Notes under the pieces: generated by a model
The model's input: only the letters and a program-made list of their open reading frames with translations
Told to the model about the DNA's origin: nothing
Databases searched by the model: none
Assembly (NCBI GenBank): GCA_903896675.1
Contig: CAITYU010000173.1
Location: 1 to 34,135 of the forward strand
DNA: 34,135 nucleotides
Direction of reading: 5' to 3'
Source: an uncultured Planctomycetaceae bacterium
Lineage (GTDB): Bacteria > Planctomycetota > Planctomycetia > Planctomycetales > Planctomycetaceae
Program-made: the position numbers and the translations under genes
Shown here: positions 1 to 8,154 of the stretch, piece after piece
Layout of the letters: each line of letters begins with the position of its first letter
How positions within the stretch are numbered: position 1 is the first letter of the stretch

Positions 1-774
1 CAGCAGGGTACGAACCGCGACACCAATGTCGGGCTGACGCATCAGGGATTCACCGACCAGCACCGCACCCACGCCGGCTGACCGCAGACGCTGCATGTCG
101 GCGGCCGTTGCAATGCCGCTTTCGCTGACCAGCAGCACGTCGGCAGGAATCTGCCGCTGCAGCGTGAAAGTGTGCTCCAGCGATGTGACAAAGGTCCGCA
201 GATCACGATTGTTGATGCCCAGCAGGTGAGTCCCTGTGGCCAGTACGCGACTGACGTTGGGCAGGTCATACAGTTCAATCAGGACATCCATGCCGAGACT
301 GCACGCGTAACCGTACAGATCATGCAGTTGCACATCGTCCAGACACTCAGCGATCAGCAGCACGCAGTCAGCCCCCACGGCTCGCGCCTCGGCGATCTGG
401 TACCGATCGATAATGAATTCCTTCCGCATCACAGGAATGCTGACTTCCCGGCGGATCGCTTCGAGGTAATTCAGGTGTCCCTGAAAGTAATGTTCGTCGG
501 TCAGTACGCTGAGACAGGCGGCACCGGCTGACTGATACTGCAGGGCGATGCTGACCGGGTCAAAATCAGCGCGAATCAGACCGGCGGAAGGTGATGCTTT
601 CTTGACTTCGGCGATCAATGCGGGCGGGGCAGCCTGCCGCAGTGCAGCCAGAAAGCCACGCGGAGCCGGCGCGGCACTCAGGCGTGCCTCCAGTTCGCTG
701 AACGGCACTCGCTGCCGCGCGTCCGCCACTTCCTGAATCTTTCGGGCGATGATTTCGTCCAGAATGGTCGACAA
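1..774 (-). CDS. trpC: Indole-3-glycerol phosphate synthase, C-terminus cut by window edge
   Basis: This enzyme closes the indole ring in tryptophan synthesis, converting 1-(2-carboxyphenylamino)-1-deoxyribulose 5-phosphate to indole-3-glycerol phosphate in the cytoplasm. Translation of the minus strand gives 258 codons with no stop. Family landmarks are visible in order: an N-terminal ILDEIIARK helix, the AEVKKASPSAGLIR segment with the catalytic lysine, ADCVLLIAE, GINNRDL and VSESGI near the end. Only a few C-terminal residues should be missing, given a usual length of about 260-270. The chosen start is TTG at 774 (reading MSTILDEI), because GGAG lies 8 bases upstream and no ATG or GTG in this frame fits the family N-terminus. 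It diverges from the CPBP gene across about 150 bases. The identification is firm; the start is an inference. Confidence 0.93.
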   Translation of the reverse strand, partial: MSTILDEIIARKIQEVADARQRVPFSELEARLSAAPAPRGFLAALRQAAPPALIAEVKKASPSAGLIRADFDPVSIALQYQSAGAACLSVLTDEHYFQGHLNYLEAIRREVSIPVMRKEFIIDRYQIAEARAVGADCVLLIAECLDDVQLHDLYGYACSLGMDVLIELYDLPNVSRVLATGTHLLGINNRDLRTFVTSLEHTFTLQRQIPADVLLVSESGIATAADMQRLRSAGVGAVLVGESLMRQPDIGVAVRTLL

Positions 775-921
775 GCTCGCTGCTCCACTGTTTGATACGT
801 GTCTTCTGAATGCTATTCGATTCCAGGGTTGCAGGTCGAGCATTCGCGGGGGATTCCCGTGATCCCGGCGAAACTTCCCGCGGAATGATGCGGAACACAC
901 TGAGTCAGGGGTGCGTGAACT

Positions 922-2082
922 GTGGGCAACGTTTTTCAGGTGATGCTGGCTGTTCAGGCTGCGCCTGAGATCGAAATGACTCCGGCGAAAACCATCGCCG
1001 GTCTGCTGCTGTTCCTTACCATCGCTGCCAGTTTCGGTACCGGAGTGTCGTGGCTGATCCGCATGCTGCAGGGCCAGCACCCGCTGCCCGCGGCCCGCCG
1101 GTCACCCCTGCAGACACCTCCCATGGCCATGCTCTGGACCGCCGTGCTGACTCTGCCAATGGCCGTGCTGGCCCTCATGATCAGCCTGAATGAGCTTACG
1201 GCGACAGCCCCCGCAGAGGCCACAGCAGCAGATTCCACAGCAGCCTCAGCAGCCACCGTGGCGGAAGCTGATGCCGCTGACGCTGACCCCGCAGAAACCG
1301 AACCTGCCGACATACCACCGGCACAACTGCAGCGCCGCCGGGTGCAGATGGTGCTGGAAGGAATCGCGTTCAATGCACTGATGGTGCTGGTCCTCGGATT
1401 CGTTGTCTGGCGATACACAGTGAAGCGACGACTGCTGGACAGCCCCGTTGCCGAAACACCGGCTTTTGCCCCGATTGAACCTCCGGCGGGGGTGCGTGAA
1501 CTTTCCGGATGGGGCGATCTGAACTTCGGAACGGCGGACTGGTCCGCAGCGCAGACACCGTGGCAGCCAGCGCAGGCGGTGCAGGCGGCTGCGGCACCCG
1601 AGCCGGCACTCGAACGGCTGCATCTGCCCACGGAACTCAGGTATGCCCTGCAGGTCTTTCTGGCCGTGGTACTGCCCTCCATGCTTTTCAGATTTCTGCT
1701 GGTGCTGGTCATCACGCAACTGACAGGAAGCGTGCCCGATCGCAATCCGCTGCTGGAAATCCTGGATTCTGAAACGGGACCTCTGCTGCTGCTGCTGATT
1801 GTATTGACCGCAGTGGTCGTGGCTCCGATTGCCGAAGAACTGCAGTTCCGCGTCGTGCTTCTGGGCGGACTGCAGCAGGCCGGATTTCCCCGGCTGGCAG
1901 TACTGCTGTCGTCCACTCTGTTCACGCTTGCGCACGGTTTTCCCGACTGCATCGCTCTGGTTCCTCTGACGGCCGCGTTGTGTTACACGTGGCAGCGTCG
2001 TCGCAGTTATCTGACGTGTGTGCTGGTCCATTTTCTGTTCAATCTGTTCAACATTCTGCTGGCTGTGCTGGTGCTGTTCTGA
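922..2082 (+). CDS. CPBP-family intramembrane metalloprotease
   Basis: This is a predicted multi-pass membrane protease of the CPBP (CAAX protease and bacteriocin-processing, Abi) family. In the C-terminal half are the family motifs EExxxR (E305, E306, R310), FxxxH (H338 in FTLAHG) and HxxxN (H370, N374), all in hydrophobic helices, as expected for an active glutamate-histidine metalloprotease. The N-terminal half adds about three hydrophobic helices (near 24-47, 68-90 and 147-165) and a low-complexity Ala/Glu/Asp linker around 92-135. A second linker rich in Ala and Pro lies around 175-230. At 386 residues it is longer than the minimal family core because of these additions. The GTG at 922 has AGGGG about 11 bases upstream; an in-frame ATG at 943 is a reasonable alternative. 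The substrate cannot be told from sequence. The next gene starts 40 bases downstream, so they may be cotranscribed. Confidence 0.85.
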   Translation: MGNVFQVMLAVQAAPEIEMTPAKTIAGLLLFLTIAASFGTGVSWLIRMLQGQHPLPAARRSPLQTPPMAMLWTAVLTLPMAVLALMISLNELTATAPAEATAADSTAASAATVAEADAADADPAETEPADIPPAQLQRRRVQMVLEGIAFNALMVLVLGFVVWRYTVKRRLLDSPVAETPAFAPIEPPAGVRELSGWGDLNFGTADWSAAQTPWQPAQAVQAAAAPEPALERLHLPTELRYALQVFLAVVLPSMLFRFLLVLVITQLTGSVPDRNPLLEILDSETGPLLLLLIVLTAVVVAPIAEELQFRVVLLGGLQQAGFPRLAVLLSSTLFTLAHGFPDCIALVPLTAALCYTWQRRRSYLTCVLVHFLFNLFNILLAVLVLF

Positions 2083-2122
2083 CGGTGCCACGCCAGTGAC
2101 TGAGAAGTGCTGGAGAATTCTG

Positions 2123-3886
2123 ATGAAGACGATCTGGACCTGCTGCATACTGGTGTTGCTCAGTACAGTCACCACGGCCCCGCTCAGGGCCCAGACAGCC
2201 GATCAGCAACTGGAAACATTCTTCAGGAATCATCTGGAAGAGTGTTTCAGAATGCGTCCGCTGGAAGCAACGATGCTGGGGGACCACCGGTTTGACGATC
2301 AGCTCGACGATATCTCTGCAGAAGCCCGGCAGCGCTGGCTGCAGCACTACCGCAGCCAGTTGCAGCAGCTCCAGCAGCAGATTCCGCGGCAGCAACTGAC
2401 TCGCAGTGGCCAGGTGGACTACGAAATCCTGCGGGACGAACTGGTTCGCAGTATCTGGCTGGCTGAGCATACTCGTCCCTTTGAAGAAGACCCGCGCACC
2501 TACGGCAGTTACATCAGCGACAGCGTTTATTCGCTGCTGGTGCAGTCCACACTGCCGCGGGAAACAAATGTTCGCAACGCGATTGCCCGCATCCGTCAGA
2601 TTCCCCGCATCGTTCGCACGGCTCGTGAAACGCTGCGAGACTCACCACCCACCATTCTGGAAACTGCCATACTGCAGAATCGCGGTGCGATCGGGTTTTA
2701 CGAAAAGGGCATCTACGAATTAATCGGGGCTTCGGCTCAGTTGGACGACCTGCGCGCTGCGGCAGCCCCCGCCCTGCAGGCACTGCGTGAACATCAGACA
2801 TTTCTGGAGGACAGTCGTCGCCTGCGGGCCAATGGAAACTGGCGTCTGGGTCCCGACCTGTTTGCCGAAAAGCTGCAACTGGTGCTGAACGCCGGCGTGT
2901 CTGCTCAGCAGGTCCTCGCGGATGCGGAAGCGGAATTCCTGCGAGTACAGGACGAACTGTATGTGGTCTCACGACAGCTTTGGAGCCGTTATTTTCCGCA
3001 GTCGGTCCTGCCACCTGACGATGCCGCAGGTCGCCGCGAGACAGTGACGAAGGTGATCGCAGCGGTCAGCCAGGAACACGGGGCCCCGGAAACGCTGGTT
3101 GCCGACGCTCGGTCCTCCGTCGGTCAGATTCAGGATTTCATTCGGCGTCAGGACATTCTGAGACTGCCGGATCCCGATCGCTGTCAGGTCATTGAGATGC
3201 CGGAATTTCGCCGTGGAAATTCGCTGGCCTACCTGGATCCGGCACTGCCGCTTGATCCGGGTGGAATCAGTTCGTATGCCGTCAGTCCGCCACCGGCAGA
3301 CTGGGGTTCCGAGCGCGTCCGCAGTTTTCTGGAAGAGTACAATTCGCACATGCTGCAGGTGCTGACGATCCACGAAGCGTATCCGGGACATTACGTGCAA
3401 CTGGAATATTCAAATCGCTGCCCGTCACTCATTCGTCGCGTGCTGCAGTCGGGTGTCTTCATCGAAGGCTGGGCCGTTTACACCGAACAGATGATGCTGG
3501 ATCAGGGGTATGGTGAAGGCAGCCTGCAGCTGCGCCTGAATCAGTTGAAGTTCTACCTGCGTGCTGTTGTGAATGCGATTCTGGATCATCGCATGCACTG
3601 CACTGAGATGACGGATGAGCAGGCGCTGGAACTGCTGACCGTGCAGGCCTATCAGTCCGAGGGCGAAGCGCGGCTGAAGGTGATTCGAGCCAAGCAGAGT
3701 TCAACACAACTGAGCACCTACTTCACCGGACGCATGGCACATTACCGCCTGCGTCAGGAGATTCAGCGCGAGCAGGGTCCGGCATTCAGCCTTGGGCGAT
3801 ATCACGAAGCCGTGCTGGATCACGGTTCCGTACCCATGAAGTACCTGCCCGAACTGGTGCGGGAAAGACTGCAGAAGCCGCGGTAG
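2123..3886 (+). CDS. Secreted DUF885-family metallopeptidase-like protein
   Basis: This 587-residue protein belongs to the DUF885 family, whose members look like zinc peptidases although few have been tested. The metal-binding signature HEAYPGH is at residues 417-423. The downstream EGWAVYTE segment (glutamate at 448) fits the third zinc ligand of gluzincin-like enzymes. The N-terminus (MKTIWTCCILVLLSTVTTAP) reads as a signal peptide, with cleavage likely after LRAQ, so the protein probably acts in the periplasm or outside. The ATG at 2123 was chosen because TGGAGA lies 6 bases upstream and it places the signal peptide at the true N-terminus; the frame stays open upstream to 2018, but that part only re-reads the CPBP gene. 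The family assignment is secure; the substrate is unknown. Confidence 0.88.
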   Translation: MKTIWTCCILVLLSTVTTAPLRAQTADQQLETFFRNHLEECFRMRPLEATMLGDHRFDDQLDDISAEARQRWLQHYRSQLQQLQQQIPRQQLTRSGQVDYEILRDELVRSIWLAEHTRPFEEDPRTYGSYISDSVYSLLVQSTLPRETNVRNAIARIRQIPRIVRTARETLRDSPPTILETAILQNRGAIGFYEKGIYELIGASAQLDDLRAAAAPALQALREHQTFLEDSRRLRANGNWRLGPDLFAEKLQLVLNAGVSAQQVLADAEAEFLRVQDELYVVSRQLWSRYFPQSVLPPDDAAGRRETVTKVIAAVSQEHGAPETLVADARSSVGQIQDFIRRQDILRLPDPDRCQVIEMPEFRRGNSLAYLDPALPLDPGGISSYAVSPPPADWGSERVRSFLEEYNSHMLQVLTIHEAYPGHYVQLEYSNRCPSLIRRVLQSGVFIEGWAVYTEQMMLDQGYGEGSLQLRLNQLKFYLRAVVNAILDHRMHCTEMTDEQALELLTVQAYQSEGEARLKVIRAKQSSTQLSTYFTGRMAHYRLRQEIQREQGPAFSLGRYHEAVLDHGSVPMKYLPELVRERLQKPR

Positions 3887-4027
3887 GCAGCGATTGTGTC
3901 AGCGAACAGGCCGGGGATGGACCGCCTTGTCATCACCCACAAACAGGGTGTTTGCGACGGCTTTCCGCCGACGCATCACGGGGAATCCATCGTTTTCGGG
4001 CTCAACGTAAAATGAAGTGCGCGTACC

Positions 4028-4142
4028 GAGCCGGTAAACCTGGGAGGGCGAGGCTCCCGCCGAGCCGGTATACCCTGGGAGGGCGAGGCTCCTGCCGAGC
4101 CAGTATACCCTGGTAGGGCGAGGCTCCTGCCGAGCCGGACGT
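4028..4142. repeat. Tandem 35-base G-rich repeat, three units
   Basis: Three near-identical units with a period of exactly 35 bases start at 4041, 4076 and 4111. Each begins TGGGAGGGCGAGGCTC (TGGTAGGG in the third), continues into a GAGCC half that pairs with the GGCTC just before it, and ends in a GTATACCC-like spacer. The same core recurs near 13250-13630 and 25910-25987. Short reading frames across it yield a GSAGASPSQ-type peptide, which is a repeat artefact and not a gene. Confidence 0.9.
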
Positions 4143-4254
4143 CAGTGTTCAGTAATCGCAAAGTCCCCCCCGTTTGGGAGGAGGGAGGTTCCTGCTGAGC
4201 GTGGGATACATTGGCGTGCCGAGCTGTTCGGCTCAGCAGGAGCTTCGCCCTCCC
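4143..4254. repeat. Inverted pair of the dispersed repeat plus a 68-base-unit remnant
   Basis: Bases 4143-4170 (TCAGTGTTCAGTAATCGCAA and following) are the reverse complement of the tail of the 68-base unit found near 13450-13620. They lead into a diverged repeat core at about 4176-4200. A second copy in the opposite orientation (GGCTCAGCAGGAGCTTCGCC onward) occupies 4230-4254. The two cores can fold back on each other, with mismatches, around a loop of about 30 bases. Confidence 0.75.
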
Positions 4255-4798
4255 GGAGAGAGAAAAAAACCTGAGGTCGGAAACCCTGTTTTCGGGGTCG
4301 TTTCAGTTCTGCCTGGACCACTCTCTGTCAACACCCCTCGCTATGCAATCGACGCCTGCGCACAGGATTTCGCGTTGAGCCCATTTTTGGCCTGCAAAGT
4401 GAAACCGATCTGATCCACCGGTGCTGTTCTGCAAATGCATTGGCTGTAAATTCAGGGACGACTTTGCGACGGAATGGCGCGATTCTGACAATGGAGGACA
4501 CTCTTTCGGATTCCGATCTGACAGGTCTCACCCAGGGCTGCGCTGGGCTACCGGAAACCGTCCCTGCAGGCCGGATTCGCAAACGAGGCAAGCCCCAAAA
4601 GAGCCGGCCTCAGCAGAACCACTGTGTTAGTGCTGATGAAACCGAAACTCGCGAAAAGGCCGTTGACGGTTTACGAATTCTTCCGCGGACCTGCGAAACT
4701 CGGTGGCTTCCTCGGTCGCAAGCATGATGGCAGTCCCAACTGGTTTCGTGGGTCATGACAAGGATGGACCGCCCCGGCTCAATCGCGGCAAATCATGT
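4255..4798. other. Intergenic stretch without a recognised gene
   Basis: This lies between the repeat locus and the 3' end of the PAS-GAF-receiver gene. Short open frames on both strands show no recognisable domain, no convincing ribosome binding site and no start consistent with a gene. A small imperfect hairpin (CCCAG, loop, CTGGG) sits near 4532-4549. Nothing else is supported. Confidence 0.5.
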
Positions 4799-6475
4799 TC
4801 AGCGATTCTGCGAGGCAACCGCCTTTTCGATTTCATCCAGCATCTGGGCCCGCCGGAAAGGCTTGTACAGCACCGCGCGCAGGCCTTCCTGGCGAGCCTT
4901 GACGATCGAATGCGTCGAATCGTAACCGAAACTGGTCATCATGATGATCGGAACGGCCGTATTGATCTCCCGCAGTCGCCGGAAACATTCGTAACCGTTC
5001 GCGTCACTGAGCCGAATGTCTATCAGCACCACGTCATACGCATGGTTCCGCAGCATCGAACAGGCCTCGCCGGCCGTCGTGACTGCGTCCACCTCACACC
5101 CCATCTGCTCCAGCAGCGTGTGGGCTTCTTCACGAGTCCTCGCGTCTTCATCCGTCACCAGCACGCGGCGATTCCGCAACGCTGATCGAGGCGGACGCGG
5201 AATCGCCGGGCTGCTGAGCCCCGGACTGGCATCCAGCCCCACCACCGCACCCACGTCGAGGCGGATCTTGCGGACCTTGCGAGTAATCACGTCAAGACGG
5301 TCGGCAAGATCCGGATCGTGCCCGACATATCGATCCAGAATCCACGTCGCCGCTTTCAGAATCTCATCCGAAGGCTCGGCCACCTCACGTCGCAGTCGAT
5401 CGGCATTCTCCGTAGTGACCGTCGCCTTTTCTGCTTCCAGCAACTGTAACTGGTTCAGCGAACTGGCCACCACTCGACCGAACAGCACCAGAAACTCCAG
5501 ATCCTTCTCACTGAAGGACTTTGTCCCCGGACCCTCCACGTTGAAAGTGCCCAGCAGAACGTCCCGGATCATCAGCGGCACTGTCAGTGAGCTTCGCGCA
5601 TCGGCTGCACCACACAGATACAACTGGTCCGATTTGGTGTCCACACACAGATAACTGCGCTTGCTCCACGCGACAAAACCCGTCACACCGTTGCCATTGG
5701 CTTCCGCATACAACCGACGGCTGGCAGCCTCCGGGGCCATGCCGAATTCCAGCAGCGGCTGAAGCTCGTTCGTTTCAGTATTCAGCAGGCGAATCTCGAA
5801 GCGATCGTAGCCCAGTACCTCCTGAGTCAACTGCAGGATCTGCTCCTTGAGGATGGCGACACGCTCATCCGGAGTCATGCCGGTCACTTCGTCCGGAGAC
5901 AGATTGCCCAGCTCAAGACCGGCGCGATAAATCGCATCCTGCTTCTGTTTTTCATGAATCAGGGCCGTCACATCACGAACTGTCAGAATCACCGCGCACT
6001 GCTTGCCATCACCCAGATTGATCGGACGGCGGGACAGTCGCAGTGACAGCACCGTGCGGTTTTCACGACGCACCTGCAGTTCGACCGCACCACCATTCGT
6101 CGGCATGGCGACACGAGTCAGATCGGTGCCGTCCATCGGTGCAATCACGTCCTGCAGCGGACAACCCACCAGCCGCACCGCAGGCTCAGACTGCAGAATG
6201 GTCTGAAACGTCTGATTGTGCCACAGCACCGTCAAGGCATCGTCCAGCAGGACCACAGCGTCGGGCAGCGCATGAAACACCCCCAAGGCACCAACCTGCA
6301 CGTCCGATAACTGCTGCGGCTCGCAGCCGGCCACCAGCACGTAGTCAGCCACCGCGTCCGGAACGTGAACGTCACCGGCACGCACGACATCCACAGGGTC
6401 GTCCGCCAGCGAGAAATGCGGGATCGATTCAGATCCGCGTCCAAACACCAGCATGCGTTTACGTTGGCCGGTCAT
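4799..6475 (-). CDS. PAS-GAF-receiver signalling protein without a kinase domain
   Basis: This is a cytoplasmic multidomain sensor-regulator of about 558 residues. After a variable N-terminal part come a PAS-like domain (ALPDAVVLLDDALTVLWHNQ, ending in VILTVRDVT), a GAF domain (around VLGYDRFEIRLL to ASSLNQLQLLE), a helical linker, and a C-terminal receiver domain. The receiver has the acceptor aspartate at 486 (VVLIDIRLSD) and the conserved lysine at 538 (LYKPF). The linker lies where a histidine kinase dimerisation helix would be, but there is no phosphorylatable histidine motif and no ATPase N or G box. A full kinase is therefore absent, and a partner kinase is an inference. The ATG at 6475 was chosen because GGGGA lies 8 bases upstream; the frame extends to a TTG at 6499 with no visible ribosome site. 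Confidence 0.85.
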   Translation of the reverse strand: MTGQRKRMLVFGRGSESIPHFSLADDPVDVVRAGDVHVPDAVADYVLVAGCEPQQLSDVQVGALGVFHALPDAVVLLDDALTVLWHNQTFQTILQSEPAVRLVGCPLQDVIAPMDGTDLTRVAMPTNGGAVELQVRRENRTVLSLRLSRRPINLGDGKQCAVILTVRDVTALIHEKQKQDAIYRAGLELGNLSPDEVTGMTPDERVAILKEQILQLTQEVLGYDRFEIRLLNTETNELQPLLEFGMAPEAASRRLYAEANGNGVTGFVAWSKRSYLCVDTKSDQLYLCGAADARSSLTVPLMIRDVLLGTFNVEGPGTKSFSEKDLEFLVLFGRVVASSLNQLQLLEAEKATVTTENADRLRREVAEPSDEILKAATWILDRYVGHDPDLADRLDVITRKVRKIRLDVGAVVGLDASPGLSSPAIPRPPRSALRNRRVLVTDEDARTREEAHTLLEQMGCEVDAVTTAGEACSMLRNHAYDVVLIDIRLSDANGYECFRRLREINTAVPIIMMTSFGYDSTHSIVKARQEGLRAVLYKPFRRAQMLDEIEKAVASQNR

Positions 6476-6627
6476 TGTGCGCATCCCCGATTTATGCAAT
6501 TGGTTGATCAGGCTGAATTCTGCACTGCCTTTGCCGGGCTGGCAAGAAGGTTTCCGCCACGGAATTGCCCGATTATCACCGAATCCTTAACTGAGAAATC
6601 AAGAACCGGCAGACTTTTCCACCCCGT

Positions 6628-8109
6628 TCACGGATTCCACACACGCTGCCCGCACTGCCGCACGGCCGTCAGCAGGTCCCGCAGGTCCTGTTCCGTGGTC
6701 AGCGGATTGATCACCGTCGCCCGCAGGGCCGCCAGACCATCCAGCGTGGTCTGGACAATATAAAAGCTGCCCTCACGAATCAGCTGAGTCCTCAATTCCC
6801 GCTGAAACCGGTTCTGTTCGGACAGCGGCAGCAGCCTCACTTCCGCAGGCAGGTGCCGGAACGCCAGAATATTGCACTCAGGCTCATGCAGCGTCTCAAA
6901 ATCAGGCTCGGAATTCAGCAAATCACGGAATCGCACTGTCAACTGCAGCATGCCGTCCACCAACTGCTCAAACAGCTCGGCACCAAACAGAGCCCACAAA
7001 CCCCACAGCCCAAACCCCGTGGCCCGCTTGGTACACTCCACCGTCCGCATCCCCACATCCACGTCCGCCATCCCCGGAGCTGAGGGATCAAACAGATACG
7101 GCGCATCCTGCTGGAATGTTTCAAACCGCAACTCTCGGCGACGATACAGCACCGCTGTACACAGAGCCGGCACAAACAGCATTTTGTGAGCATCCCAGAC
7201 CACACTGTCCGCGAGGGAAATCCCCTTCAGCCGGTCACGATAACGACGACTGAACAGCAGCGATCCCCCGTGGGCAGCATCCACATGCATCCACACCTCA
7301 TGGCGCCGACACACTTCGGCCACAGCCGCCAGATCATCGATGGCCCCGGTCGGAGTCGCTCCGGCACAGGCAGACACCGCGATCACCGGGCGATTCCCGC
7401 GTCGCAGCTCGGTCAGCACATCATCCAGCCGCTGTACGTCCATCCGTCGACGAGCATCCAGTGGCACCTTCTGCACAGCCGCTGCCCCCAGGCCCAGGAT
7501 CCCGGCCGCCCGCGTAATGCAGTAGTGCACGTCCGCATTGGCCACCATCGTCGTTCCCGCCGGTACACCGTCCCGCCACGACTGCGGTAATGCCACGTTA
7601 CGAGCCGTCAGCAGGGCCGTCAGATTGGCAAGGGAACCACCATGCGTCAGAATTCCCGAACTGGTGCCCGGATCCCAGCCCGTCAACCCACAAAGCCGAC
7701 TCACCAGCGCCTGCTCAACTGCTGTGGCCCACGGTCCCATCTCATAAATGGCCATGACCTGGTTCGTGATCGCCGCCGCACCATCCAGCAGGCCGGCCAG
7801 CGGCGACGATGCCGGAACCTGATGCCCGATATAATGCGGATGATGCAGATTCTGGCCGGCTGACAGCATCTGCTGCAGCAACTGTCGCATACCACCAGCC
7901 ACTCCGTCGGGACCAGCCGCCAGCGGACGCTCCAGCCACGCTGCCGCCGCCTGAAAAGACTGCTGCGGGTCAGACCAGTTCAGCACTTTTGTCCGGCCCG
8001 CCATCACCTCACGCAGATGCTCCGTCAGCAGTCGCTGCCACTCAGCCGCCGCTGCTCCGAATTCGTCCGCCGACCACGCCTTCGCGACAGCGTCAGTGCA
8101 TCCATCCAT
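6628..8109 (-). CDS. Group II PLP-dependent amino acid decarboxylase
   Basis: This belongs to the pyridoxal-phosphate decarboxylase family that includes aromatic-amino-acid, glutamate and 2,4-diaminobutyrate decarboxylases. Key features are HPHYIGHQ early on, the THGGSLANLTALL cofactor segment, HVDAAHGG with the cofactor-binding aspartate, and WDAHKML, whose lysine (residue 309 from this start) forms the Schiff base. Length, about 493 residues, fits the family. Substrate specificity cannot be read with confidence. The ATG at 8109 is preceded by GAGGGG with an 8-base gap; an ATG at 8136 and a GTG at 8148 are alternatives. It lies 45 bases downstream of priA, or 6 if the GTG is used, and looks like the last gene of a four-gene minus-strand operon. 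Confidence 0.9.
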   Translation of the reverse strand: MDGCTDAVAKAWSADEFGAAAAEWQRLLTEHLREVMAGRTKVLNWSDPQQSFQAAAAWLERPLAAGPDGVAGGMRQLLQQMLSAGQNLHHPHYIGHQVPASSPLAGLLDGAAAITNQVMAIYEMGPWATAVEQALVSRLCGLTGWDPGTSSGILTHGGSLANLTALLTARNVALPQSWRDGVPAGTTMVANADVHYCITRAAGILGLGAAAVQKVPLDARRRMDVQRLDDVLTELRRGNRPVIAVSACAGATPTGAIDDLAAVAEVCRRHEVWMHVDAAHGGSLLFSRRYRDRLKGISLADSVVWDAHKMLFVPALCTAVLYRRRELRFETFQQDAPYLFDPSAPGMADVDVGMRTVECTKRATGFGLWGLWALFGAELFEQLVDGMLQLTVRFRDLLNSEPDFETLHEPECNILAFRHLPAEVRLLPLSEQNRFQRELRTQLIREGSFYIVQTTLDGLAALRATVINPLTTEQDLRDLLTAVRQCGQRVWNP

Positions 8110-8154
8110 TTCTGTGTCCCCTCGCTGCCCGCTCATCACCGCCTGCACCCCGAT

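Noticed and set aside
954-2175. Long minus-strand open frames opposite the CPBP gene
   Set aside because: They are shadows of a GC-rich gene; the plus-strand frame has all protease motifs, while these are low-complexity Ser/Ala or Gln/His-rich.
4028-4142. CRISPR-like array
   Set aside because: The units are contiguous with short similar spacers, not unique ones, and no cas genes are nearby.
5016-6507. Plus-strand open frames opposite the PAS-GAF-receiver gene
   Set aside because: Compositionally biased (Arg/Ser/Pro/His-rich) with no domain; the minus strand carries clear PAS, GAF and receiver signatures.
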